NCBI GenBank assembly: GCA_032988195.1
Contig: JANTQE010000017.1
Coordinates: forward strand, 124,001 to 188,000
Length of the DNA: 64,000 nt
Source of the DNA: Arachnomyces sp. PD_36
Lineage: Eukaryota > Ascomycota > Eurotiomycetes > Onygenales > Arachnomycetaceae
Reading direction: 5' to 3'
Part shown: positions 11,041 through 20,885 of the stretch, one piece after another
How positions within the stretch are numbered: the stretch's first letter is position 1
Layout: the number at the start of each line of letters is the position of its first letter
The notes under the pieces: model-generated
Told to the model about the DNA's origin: nothing
Seen by the model: only the letters and a program-made list of their open reading frames with translations
Databases searched by the model: none
Translations under genes and position numbers: made by a program

Positions 11041-12468
11041 TTACCCCCCCCCCCCCCCCCCCCCTCCCCCCCCCCCCCCCCCCTTTCCCCCCCCCCCCCC
11101 CCCCCCACCCCCCCCCAAACCCCCCCATCNNNNNNNNNNCAAAATTTTCCCCCCCCCACACAAAACCCACACCCCCCCCCCCCCCCCCCATACCCTTTCT
11201 TCTAACCACCCCCCCCCCCCCCTCCCCCCCCCCCCCTTCAAAACCAACAAATGAACCACATACCCCCTCCCCTCCCTCAACCCCTCAATCAACACCTCAT
11301 CCCTAACCCTCCACACATAAAAACATCCCATGGCCTCTCGTAACCACCGTTCAAACACATCCGGCGAGCGAAGCTGTTGGGCGACGATACTCACCGTCGG
11401 AGGCAGAGACGAGTTTGGGGTTGATGTGGGTTGGTAAGGTGGGCGCAGGCGTGATAGGTCGGCGATGGTGCGGATTAGGGGCGGGATTAGGGTTGTGTTG
11501 TAGATGCAGTCGCAGGCTAGGAGGAGGGGGAAGCCTGTAGCTTCTTCGTCTGTTTCTCGGTTCGATTCTTCCTGTGTGGGGGGTGGGGAGGACTTTTTGG
11601 GGATTAGGGATTGTAGGGTGGAGGGGTCGTCGTGTTCCCAGTCTAGGGGGATGAATGTTATGTTGGAGCTCCCGCTGCCACTGCCACCGCCACTGCCACT
11701 GCTGCTGGGGTTGTTGGTAGTGGGTTTCCTGCCTCGGGACGAGGAGTTCCTGTCTTGCCCTGCGGCTGCTGATTTCCGACCCTGCCTCGACTTCGACCCA
11801 TGCTGCTGGCCCTTCTTCCCACCCTGCGTCTTCACTCCCGCTCCTGCCCCCACTTCCACCCCCTCATTCGCAGCCAAATTCTCCCCCACCAATCGCTGCA
11901 CATACTCCTGATCAGTAGCGATATAATGCCCCACCAAGGGCGCCAGGCAGATCGGTATCAGACCCGATATACCGCATCCTAGTTCTACGACTGTGGATGT
12001 GGGTGTTAGGATTGATGAGGCCCAGAGGGGGTTGAGGGCTTTGGAGGTGAGCCATGTTGCTATTAGGGGGGTGATTTTCCAGAGGACTGTTGGTGGGTGT
12101 TAGGTTAGTCAGGGGTTGGGTTGGGAAGGGGTTGGTGGGTGTTGAATGAATGGTCATACCTGCGCCAGTGGTCCCTCCCGCACGGGTTGATGTGAGGACT
12201 GAGGGGGACTGTTTTATGGATATGTCATGTCCGTGGATGGTGACGTCCACGGTGCTGGATTTAGAGTCTATGAATCCTAGATTCTGGGAGGGGATCTCTT
12301 GGGAGAAGAGAAGGAAGGTTTCTGGAGGGGCATGTTAGTGTTGTCCATGTAGATGTAGATTCTTCAAGGGGTAAGAAAGTAAAGTAAAGAGAAACGAGAC
12401 TCACCCTCCTCGAAATCGTCAACTTTCTCGCCGATACTCTCGAGGAAGTTCTGGAAGTTGGTCGCCAT
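11041..12468 (-). CDS. Methyltransf_16-family protein methyltransferase, 3' end obscured
   Basis: SAM-dependent methyltransferase of the family that includes fungal protein-lysine methyltransferases. Exons on the minus strand: 12468-12405, 12321-12160, then from 12086 down into the poly-C tract. Phases match (GAG G|AA; GCA G|TC). Residues 67-80 give the family signature GGTTGAVLWKIT; motif I is VVELGCGISG (108-117), followed by the acidic residue of motif II in YIATDQEY. After a lysine/serine/glycine-rich insertion of about 70 residues comes TFIPLDWEHDD and LLACDCIYNTTLIPPL, the motif IV region. The frame is clear to about 11236 (VHLLVLK) and then enters G-runs and ten Ns, so the true stop cannot be seen. 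Similar fungal proteins were sometimes mis-annotated as pyrimidine deaminases. The substrate is not determinable here. Confidence 0.8.
11044..11236. repeat. Poly-C tract with N gap
   Basis: Nearly pure C runs (11046-11105 and later runs to about 11236) interrupted by ten Ns at 11130-11139. Long C homopolymers flanking a gap are more likely a sequencing or assembly artefact than biology. The tract hides the end of the methyltransferase gene. The apparent poly-proline frame on the + strand is a by-product. Confidence 0.85.
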
Positions 12469-13134
12469 CGTGTCACGTATAGTATAGCTGATATAGAAAT
12501 TTTTATATTGAGTTGATGAATGTTTCCTTTCCCACACGCAGACGTGCCTTTCTTTTCTTTATCATAAGATATACATCTTCAACATAGTATACTCGGGATG
12601 GACTCGGTCACGGTATCTAGATCTTACTATCATTTCGGGTTCTTTCGGCAAGCCGAGTGGTTTCTTTCCTGTCATCGGTTTCGGATAATCCATTATTAAG
12701 GATGACTCGCTTTGCAAGCAAAATTCGGATTTACATGGTCCCCGTGACCCTGTGTAAGTAATCACGTGAGGTGCTTGGATCGAAAAGGGATCGGTTGGGG
12801 AGAAAGTGGAGTCTTGTTAGTGACTTGGAGTGGGGTTTGCCAAGAAAGGGACCTGGTTGTTTGTGGGGAAGGGGGTCTTTGTTCAGTAGGGCTTTGGTTG
12901 GAGTTTGCTGGCTGTGTCTTTGGACTGCTAGACCTGAGATTGTGGGCTGGAGACTATCGGGAGTACTGGTCCTATTATGAACGTGCTACACATGTGATAT
13001 ACAATGTTTGCTTTGATATTTGGGGTATATACATATCTCTCCAACAAGAACCCTTCGAAAACGCTGAAGCCGATCACATGGGGTATAAAAAAACATAATT
13101 CTGGACCTCAGCAAATCCTTCCATTCATTCATAC
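12469..13134. promoter_or_regulatory. Upstream region of methyltransferase gene
   Basis: Promoter side of the methyltransferase gene and 3' side of the membrane-protein gene. A perfect TCACGTGA palindrome is at 12762-12769, about 295 nt from the methyltransferase start. Otherwise no gene or RNA is apparent. Confidence 0.45.
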
Positions 13135-13985
13135 CTACTGTTTCCCAGGATATGCTGGAGGAGGATCGGACGGGTCAACATTAGGTTGGAGATGAATATC
13201 ACTGTACGCCCGCCGAGCCTTATTCTTTCGAATAACATAGTAAACCGCGCCTGCGATCCCAAACACACCTACGATAACAGCTATCGCGATACCAGCCTTT
13301 TGCCCAGTACTGAGAGGCCAACCGCCGATTGGGGGGAGATTAGTCTCCGTCGGGACGGGGACGACAGAGCTGTCGGATGCTTGGTAGCGGATCTGGATGT
13401 TTGTCGCGTAGACGACTGATATTCTTCGAGTTTCGGTTGCCCCGTCGACAGTCACCGTTTCGTGGACGGGGGTGTTTAACCAACTGGTGCATTTGCCGTC
13501 TACACGGGTTGGGCAGTCGAATAACCTTTTTAACAATTGGTTAGAGACAATCCAGCAATTGAGACGGAGGATAGATAATATCAAGGGAATGTATATATTT
13601 ATTTCCAAGAGTGAATGAGATTGAGATGAGACGTAACATACTCCGGGCAGCATAGATTGGTCGTTTCCTGCCGTTGTGTAGATGACGGCAAGGTGCACGT
13701 CTTATGCCCGGATGGGCAGACTCCCGGGCTGAAAAATCGCTGCCAACCCCACCCGGAGGGGCAGCACTCATTGCCCCCGGGACCTTCACATCCGACCTCG
13801 AGTTGCGGCCAATCCAATATCACCCTCGTGTTGACTTCAGTAAAACATGACGAGGGGGCTTCGAATTGGGTTGTGAGGGGACCCTGGTTCGTTCGATATG
13901 TATCTGGGGGTGGTTCCTCGGAATGTACGAGAACGAGGAAAAGGGAAAGAATGGAGAGAACTGATGATGAGAGAGGCGACTTCAT
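13135..13985 (-). CDS. Cys-rich single-pass membrane protein with PPxY tail
   Basis: Two exons, 13985-13642 and 13525-13135, 244 residues; intron of 116 nt with GTATGT donor and CTAACC branch sequence, joining CCPE to LFDCPT. Residues 1-22 are a signal peptide (hydrophobic core VLSILSLFLVLVHS). The ectodomain has paired cysteines (VGCEGPGGNECC, GVCPSGHKTC, NLCC, DC, KC), suggesting disulfides. A single helix (GIAIAVIVGVFGIAGAVYYVI, about 192-212) is followed by a basic stop-transfer RKNKARR and a short tail ending DPPPAYPGKQ, a PPxY motif of the kind bound by WW domains of Rsp5-type ligases. Topology type I is inferred. I know similar architectures in fungi but no characterised ortholog, so no function is given. 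Confidence 0.75.
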
Positions 13986-14359
13986 GATCGCAGCTGTAGG
14001 TAAGTAGTATCTGAGGGAACGAGAAACAGCCCTGTGCTCTCCCCTGTCAAGTTTGTATCGAAGTTGAGGCTCTTCTGCAGTTGAAATGCATTGTTCAAAA
14101 TTCTGCAGCTTTGCGCTTCTAAAATTAGTCGGCTGGCGCGATCGAGAAAATACGAGGAAATACGAGACTTGATCACGTCAAAGAACGAATACGGCAGAGG
14201 TGAAAATATATCTCCATCCAATTAATCTATCACTACCTATCGGCTATCACTAAAGATCCTCGCTCCCGGCTCAGAGCTAGAACCACTGGGCCAAAGGAAA
14301 GATCAATCCCTATGGCTTAGGGCAATAAGGGCTGATATAGGCGTATGTTCCAACATATT
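13986..14359. other. Intergenic with a pol III A-box-like motif
   Basis: Upstream of the membrane-protein gene. On the minus strand 14283-14293 reads TGGCCCAGTGG, a good match to the tRNA A box, with a weak GGAGCGAGGATC about 25 nt further on in the B-box position. This could be a decayed tRNA or SINE head; no cloverleaf could be drawn. Confidence 0.3.
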
Positions 14360-14664
14360 CTCATGCAGCTATAAGATTCCCCTACCCGTCTAGCGCGTGG
14401 ATCATGTTATCGATCATGTTTGCCCGCCGCGTTTCCTGTCCTCATCAACTCGTGATCGTAGTCTAAAGAGCTCTGATGCAAAAAAAAACCTCGAAAACCT
14501 TTGTCGGACGGGTCTATACCGCCGTCTTTTTTCAGCTCTGCACTTATCATCACGGAGAGATTAAAGAATCGTTGTCGAAGTTGGACGGAGAGAGATTCTC
14601 ACGCGGCTATAAGAGTCCCCAGCTCGTTTCGAGCGTGGATCAGATCGTGCCGATCGTGTTTGTC
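14357..14664. repeat. Diverged direct repeat, about 70 bp (two copies)
   Basis: 14357-14424 and 14594-14664 align over their whole length (TTCTCAYGCRGCTATAAGA at one end, GATCATGTTTGCC against GATCGTGTTTGTC at the other), about 237 nt apart, with mostly transition differences. They fall within the second exon of the coiled-coil relic and show that the gene, or a paralog, was partly duplicated here. Confidence 0.6.
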
Positions 14665-15195
14665 TGTCGAAATATTTAGCCTCAGTTATTAGTTAAGATG
14701 TTGAAGCTTCCACTTACTGAGAAGAAGAACCTCATCTGGTAGAAGACCGTAGATTTGCACCATCAAAGATGGGTCGTTTCGCTCACCAGAATCATGGAGC
14801 ATCGCGTCGGCAACAGCGTCTCCATGATGAGCGGCATGGTTCCCTGCTTGTACTAATCGCTTATCATACTCTGAATGGCCATCCCGTAAGAAAATCTCGT
14901 AAAATCTGTGTCGAATTTGCCTATAACCTTTGCTCTGTGCTGCGTCGCTTCGAATTTGCAATCCATCGACTTGTTCTTATAGGGCTTTCACTCGGATTTG
15001 TAAATCTTTGATTGATCTCTCACTAGTTTCGGCCTTCCTTTCCATAGCTTCGAGTTTCTCCATAATGGCGTACACATCACTTCGAATTTGTAAGCAACCT
15101 ATTTGTTCTCCTTTGCATCTGAGTTCGTCTTTCTCGGTTTCGAACTTGTCTCCTTGGTCCCCATATAAGGTAGCGATTAGTTATCTTCTTGTGTT
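14360..15195 (-). pseudogene. Decayed coiled-coil hypothetical gene
   Basis: Minus-strand reading from about 15180 gives LYGDQGDKFETEKDEL, then heptad-like helices with repeated LQIRSD, then YRQIRHRFYEIFLRDG, YDKRLVQAGNHAAHHGDAV and IYGLLPDEVLLL. A donor GTAAGTGG (14717-14710) and an acceptor TTTCGACAG join in correct phase (A|AC) to NKHDRHDLIHARNELGTLIAA and further family-like sequence with a second GN-A-A motif (YDHELMRTGNAAGK). The frame is broken by TAA in exon A (ALxEQ), TGA after LIAA and TAA after GKHDR. Each stop is explained by a single C-to-T change in CAA or CGA. I recall this type as a multicopy hypothetical family in Helotiales; function unknown. Confidence is fair that it is a relic, low on exact limits. 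Confidence 0.6.
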
Positions 15196-15197
15196 CT

Positions 15198-15643
15198 TCT
15201 TTTCCAGTTGACCATTTCGTGGCCTGCATAACAAAGTGAATATTTCATCGACACTTCGAGTACTGAAGATAGATATCTTTCGGTTCGTATATACAGAGAG
15301 CCTGAAAAGGGTCTAGGAAAGAGAGAAGAAATAAAAACGAAAGGAAAAGCTCAGTGAAAGAGATATTTATAGGTAAGGGACTTGGAGTCATTCACTAGTC
15401 GGTTCCCCAATTGACCGCCGAGTATAGTGAATGATTGACTGATTTCTATCAGTTCTTCTTCTCCAGTTGGCCACTTCTTGGCTTGCATAACAAAGTAGAT
15501 ATTTCATCGGCACTTTGGGTACTGAAGGTAGGTAGATCTATATATAACCCGTATATATAGAGAGCCTGAAGAGCCTAAGGAAGAGAGGAAGAAATAAAAA
15601 AGGAAAGAAAAGCTGGGTGGAAGGGGGATTTATAGGTAAGTGG
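15198..15643. repeat. Diverged direct repeat, about 180 bp (two copies)
   Basis: About 15198-15375 and 15453-15643 align along their length: shared blocks include TGCATAACAAAGT, ATATTTCATCG, AGAGAGCCTGAA and ATTTATAGGTAAG. Most mismatches are A/G or C/T transitions with a few small indels. The copies lie just upstream of the coiled-coil relic on its own strand, so they may be duplicated promoter or first-exon pieces of that family. Confidence 0.7.
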
Positions 15644-17117
15644 CTCCGGGCCAATTAATAGTGAATGAAGGTAGAGATTCACTGATTTATCGGTTGATAG
15701 GAGTGAATGGAGGGGGTTTAAGGCTGGAGTCATTCACTTCGAGTAAGGTGGTTATGATCCCCATGGTGGTGAATGTATGTATGGCAAAGGGGTTCTTGGG
15801 GTTGACATACAGAGGGTGGTGATGCGCATTTCCATCGCAAGGGTCGAGGCTAACAGTGCCAAGAGGTCCAAGAGCGATCTTTGTCGTCCCCAACAAATTT
15901 CCGTGGCTCGTGACTGGAGAGTTTGGGTGATTTGAGTGGAGAGAGTTTCCTGGATGTGGCGTGTGTTGCTGGCAGCTTCGACGGTCTCTGGGGAGTCTCG
16001 TCTTCTCCTCTTCTGGGCGTCACATCACAGATAGCGCCAGGTGAGGGAGGTGGTGGCTGTGCTCTTATCAAGCAGCATTCAGGCAACGGTCCTGAGTCCA
16101 TGCTTCGAGGGCATGAAGAATGAGAGCGCTCGGCGTGAAGAGAGTGTCGTGTGTCGCTTGATCGGGTAGCTGCGCTGACCATCAACCGCTTGTGGAGAAA
16201 GATGAACTAACATCCCCAGTTTTTCTCTTCGTTTTTCTCTCAGTCGTTCCAGAGTTTCGATGTTTAACAAGAACTGGAGGACGGGAAACCAGGCTGGGGA
16301 AGGCTCTCGTTTGCCTCGTGAACTGGACACTGTAGTCATTCGTCATCATGTAGAATCGTAGGCAGCTGCCTCGAAGACCGCGGATACGAGAGGCATCCAT
16401 GTATTCATCACCCACGAGTGTGGTTGAGATTGGAAAACACTGGAGAGCTCTGATGATTAGCAGAAGCATTGACTGTAAGAAGTCTGATTTTTAGGCTAGG
16501 ATCCCATCCTGTTTCGGTCAAGCCTCATCATTAAAAGACTCTTAAAGACCCCCAGAAGCCCCAGAGAGCGGCAGTAAACAAGAAGATACATCTTCCCCCA
16601 GCTTGTCCTCGGTACCACATTCTATCCTGGAGACAACATCCGTTTATCTTTCGTTAATCTTGCATTCTCGTATCCTTATTGACAAGCTTTCCTGTGATTG
16701 CTGTTGCTGTGACATCCCTCTCGAACCTAGGCAGGACAAACAGCTCTTGGTTTCCGTGTCTCCTCGGTTCCCCTCTCCTCAATCCCTTGACTGGGACCAA
16801 CAAACGCAGGTACGTACAGCTCAACTCCAACTCTTTTCCCTCCATCGACAAGTGTCCTATTCATAGCATCCCCTTGTATTCTCTCAAATATCGCCATCTC
16901 TAACGTCCTTGCGTTCTCCCAATCCTTCCTGTCTCACTTCTCTGCTGGGAAAATCCTTGTGGTCAAAGCTCACGAGAGCTAACGCAGCTCCAGCAACAAC
17001 AAACTGCAGGCAAATTCGCAACACACGACCATTTCTGAAAGTCTCTACGTTGTCTTGTGTTCCTAGTTTCATCACTCTACCGCGTGGGCATACACATACA
17101 CATCCACAACCGCCAAC
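15644..17117. promoter_or_regulatory. Upstream region of acyl-CoA synthetase gene
   Basis: 15640-16480 has short frames with no family content. 16500-17117 is CT-rich and contains donor/acceptor-like pairs, so a 5' UTR intron is possible but not provable. The acyl-CoA synthetase start codon follows CACAACCGCCAACATG. Confidence 0.4.
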
Positions 17118-19455
17118 ATGTCCTTGAAAGACGCCGTCCTATACCCGCGGATCGTAAAAAAACCTCCCTTCTCCATCGAGGGCTCTGGCTACGAACCAAA
17201 GAAGGGAGAGACCATCCCCCGTCGCAACCCGGAAGCGAAGGATGGCCTCATCACTAGACCTGCACCGGATATCGGGACCACATACGACATTCTCAGACGA
17301 AGCGCTGAGAAATTCGGAAATGCCAAAGCGGTTGGGTCGCGAAAGCTCGTGAAGACTCATGTCGAGAACAAGAAGGTCAAGAAGATGGTAGATGGGCAGG
17401 AGCAGGAGGTTGACAAGAAATGGACTTATTTCGAGCTCAGTGGATACAGCTATCTTTCGTTCGTGGAGTACGAGAAGCTTGCGCTTCAGCTAGGTGCTGG
17501 TCTCAGAAACTTGGGAATTGACAAGACCGTTAAGATCCATCTTTTCGGTGCTACGAGGTAAGCTTTTGCTCAAGAGCTACCCATCAAACAACCAACCCAA
17601 CTTGCTAACCCTGTTAAAGTGCTCACTGGCTTGCTATGTCACACGGTATAGAATGACCCCTGCTTCCACCTTCCGCGCTTAACAGGCCACTAACATGCGC
17701 CAGGTGCTGCATCCCAATCGATTGTCATCGTTACTGCCTATGATACCCTCGGTGAAGAAGGCCTCAAGCACTCCCTTGTTCAAACCAAGAGCAATGCCAT
17801 CTTCCTCGACCCTCATCTCCTCCCGACTCTCGGAAACGTGCTCAAGGACGCCCAAGATATCAAATATGTGATCTACAACACGGATACTGAGGTGAAGCAG
17901 GAGCATATCGACAAGCTCAAGGCCGATTTCGATTATCTTACCATCCTGAGCATAGAAGATCTGAGGAAGCGTGGAGAGGAGAACCCAACCGATCCCGTGC
18001 CTCCTGACCCAGAAGATCTGTGCTGTATCATGTATACATCTGGATCTACTGGGCCACCAAAGGGTGTCAGTTTGAAGCAGAAGAACGTTATCGCTGCTGG
18101 TAAGTGCCTGCGAACCGATTGCTAGCTTTCTCCGCATATGATCAATATCTAACCCACCCACAGCCGCCGGCGCCCATGGCGCCGTAGGAAAGTATATCGG
18201 ACCGAAGGATGCCCTTCTCACATACCTGCCCCAGGCGCATATTCTGGAGTTTATGTTCGAAAATATCTGCCTCTACTGGGGTGGAACTATGGGTTACGGG
18301 AACCCGCGAACGCTCTCGGACGCTTCAGTACGTAACTGCAAGGGTGATATCCGCGAGTTCAAGCCAACTATCTTGGTTGGTGTACCAGCAGTCTGGGAGA
18401 CCGTGAAGAAGGGTATCATGAACAACGTCAACAAGAGCAGCGCCATTCTGAAGAACCTCTTCTGGGGTGGCATGGCTGCGAAGAATTTCCTCATGAGCAC
18501 TGGCCTTCCCGGTGCTGGTATCCTGGACGCAATTATCTTCAAGAAGCTCAAGGAAGCGACTGGAGGTCGTCTTCGTATCATGATGAACGGTGGTGGCCCT
18601 ATCTCTGGCGACACTCAGCGTTTCCTCTCCATGGCTATCTGTCCTATGATTAGCGGATACGGTTTGACTGAGACGTCTGCTATGGGTGCTCTTCAGGATC
18701 CCATGGCGTGGAATCCCGATACTCTTGGTGATATCCCACCTTCGATTGAGATCAAGCTTGTGGACTTCGCTGACGCAGGCTACTTCACCGACCGTACCCC
18801 TCCCCAAGGTGAGATCTGGATCCGTGGTGACAGTGTCACTGAAGGGTACTTTAACAACGACAAGGAGACCCAAGAATCCTTCACTGATGGGTGGTTTATG
18901 ACCGGTGATATCGGAGAATTTGACAAGAATGGCCACTTGAAGATCATTGATCGCAAGAAGAACTTGGTCAAGACACTTAGTGGCGAGTACATTGCTCTTG
19001 AGAAACTTGAATCAGTCTATCGCTCCTGCCCTGTCGTGGGTAACATCTGTGTCTATGCCGCGATAGACCAGAACCGACCTGTTGCCATTATCGTCCCGAT
19101 TGAGGCTGCGCTCCTCAAGCTTGCCAAGGAAAATGGTATCGAGGGTGACACGCTTGAGTCTCTCGTTCACAACGACAAATTGAGGTCTGTCGTCCTAAAG
19201 GAGCTGCAAGATATCGGAAAGCGCAGTGGTCTTGTCGGAATGGAGATCATTCAAGGTGTCGTTCTGTCTGACGAGGAATGGAACGCGCAAAACGTAAGTT
19301 TCTACTCAACGTGCAGCCCTTTCAAAAAAAAAAAAAAAGGCAGCGTACTAACTTTCCATACACAGGGCTTCCTAACTGCCGCCCAAAAGATTCAGCGCAA
19401 GAAGATCCTAAATACCTACCAGAAGGATATCGACCGTGCTTATGGGAAGAACTAG
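17118..19455 (+). CDS. FAA1: Long-chain fatty acid--CoA ligase
   Basis: Activates long-chain fatty acids to acyl-CoA with ATP, for lipid synthesis, beta-oxidation and protein acylation. Five exons: 17118-17557, 17620-17645 (a 26-nt micro-exon, SAHWLAMSH), 17704-18099, 18164-19293, 19366-19455; all phases agree and give 693 residues, the size of yeast Faa1. The AMP-binding P-loop YTSGSTGPPKGV is at 266-277; LPQAHILEF, MISGYGLTETSA and GWFMTGDIGEF follow, and the FACS signature begins DRKKNLVKTLSGEYIALE. It ends AYGKN with no PTS1 tripeptide, fitting the Faa1/Faa4 type rather than a peroxisomal Faa2. The start at MSLKDAVLYPR is the first ATG in frame. An A14-16 run in intron 4 is notable but harmless. 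Confidence 0.95.
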
Positions 19456-20510
19456 TACCCTGACATGACACAGGGCTTACATACCACAAATTCCCCACAT
19501 GATCGCCCCAGTTTCATCTCATCCCTTGCTTTGTTCTCCTAAGTCTCCAATCTGCTTTTTTTAGCCCTATAATGTATGAAATATCCAGTTACCTATATGA
19601 CGTTTCTCCTCCTTTACTCCACTCCACCGCCCCCAACCGTTTACGCTCGGTTCGGGGGACTCTTCAACCTCTTGGTGGATAGGTTTTATCTCGTTCTCAC
19701 CTTACCTCAGCTTTGTACCGTTTCCGAATGACGAGCTTCTGGGCTTGGTCATCTTGATTGTTATTACTCGTTTTTTCTCTCCCCCGCTATTTCCTCTTCC
19801 TACTTCTTACGAGCGCTTGTTAATCCCGTCGATCGGCTGTCTGTGTACCCTATCCTATCCTAGCCGCCACGTCAGAAGAAATGATGAACGTATTAATATT
19901 GAGTTTATTGTTATTTTTCACCATTCACCTCTTCTCTTCCTCACCGTATCCGTATGGGAAGGGAAAGGGCATATGTAAAAGCAGTCTTCCTTCACCTTCC
20001 TACGTAGCCCACGCCACCGACTCATCCCGAGGAGCCAACCAACCCCTTACAACCCAACCCGCCCCTTCCACTCTCTAGCCACCATCCAGACCCGTTTCGT
20101 CGACCTACATTTCCCCCTGACAGTCCAATTTGATATCAAACTCCCAGCCATCCATCGCATCCATCGCGCATGATAGACATGACTCGGACATACATGACAT
20201 GACATAAGCAAGGGGCCTTCGCTTAAACTTTCCCCCGAGCCAAAAAAGCTTATTAATATTCTAACTGAAGTTCCGAGACCTCAATGAAGGGGGAACATCT
20301 TTTGCTTCTTAATAACTTACTTACTGCTGGCTTTCCTGCTTTCTTGCTTGCTTTCTTGCATGCTGCACCTGCGCCTGCACCTCCGATTGACATTTGAAAC
20401 TTTTATGGGTGAATGGTACTCACCGTTATTCTCATTGGCGGTCGGGGAATTTAATTGTTTTGGCTAGCTGATTGGACTGAGAGGAAGGAAGGAAGAAGGA
20501 GCAAGGAGAG
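19456..20510. other. Intergenic between two + genes
   Basis: Holds the 3' UTR of the acyl-CoA synthetase gene and the promoter of the small membrane-protein gene. A CTTGCTTTCTTGC-type short repeat lies at about 20335-20365. No gene, tRNA or mobile element seen. Confidence 0.45.
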
Positions 20511-20885
20511 ATGTCTTTCTGGTCGTAAGTCTAATGATTGAAGCTTGTGAAGCAAACATACGCCGAGCAAGATTACAAACAAGAAGGAGTCAGAGGAGTC
20601 AGTCAATCAGAGTAAATAAATATCTTACTAACCACTATCCTCCCCTTCGCGGCCCTTTTTTGGAATTAAAAAAAATCTAGATCCTATCGTTCCCTCTCTC
20701 CACGGACCCGTCTCCTCTTGGGAGTCGGCCTCATGACCTACGCCGGAATCGGGATGTATTCTTCCCCCAAGGTCGAGGAGGCGTTGGGAATGGTGCCAAC
20801 GAAGCAGGACCAGGAGGAGCTTGATCGGAAGACTAGCGTGCGCATAATTGTGGATGATAAGGGGGATGAGACAGTTGGGCGGTAA
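20511..20885 (+). CDS. Small conserved single-helix membrane protein (72 aa)
   Basis: Two exons: 20511-20524 (MSFW plus TC) and 20681-20885. The 156-nt intron starts GTAAGTC, has CTTACTAACC upstream and ends TCTAG; the split Ser codon keeps frame. The 72-residue product begins MSFWSSYRSLSPRTRLLLG, has one hydrophobic stretch (LLLGVGLMTYAGIGMYS, about 17-33), then an acidic tail with ALGMVPTKQDQEELDR. The opening YRxLxPRTRxLxGxG and the ALGMxPTxxD block match my memory of a small uncharacterised fungal family present across Pezizomycotina, which supports it being real. The 14-nt first exon makes it invisible to simple frame searches. Location and function are unknown. Confidence 0.75.

Noticed and set aside
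10877..11254. Proline-rich + strand frame
   Set aside because: Made by the poly-C tract and Ns.
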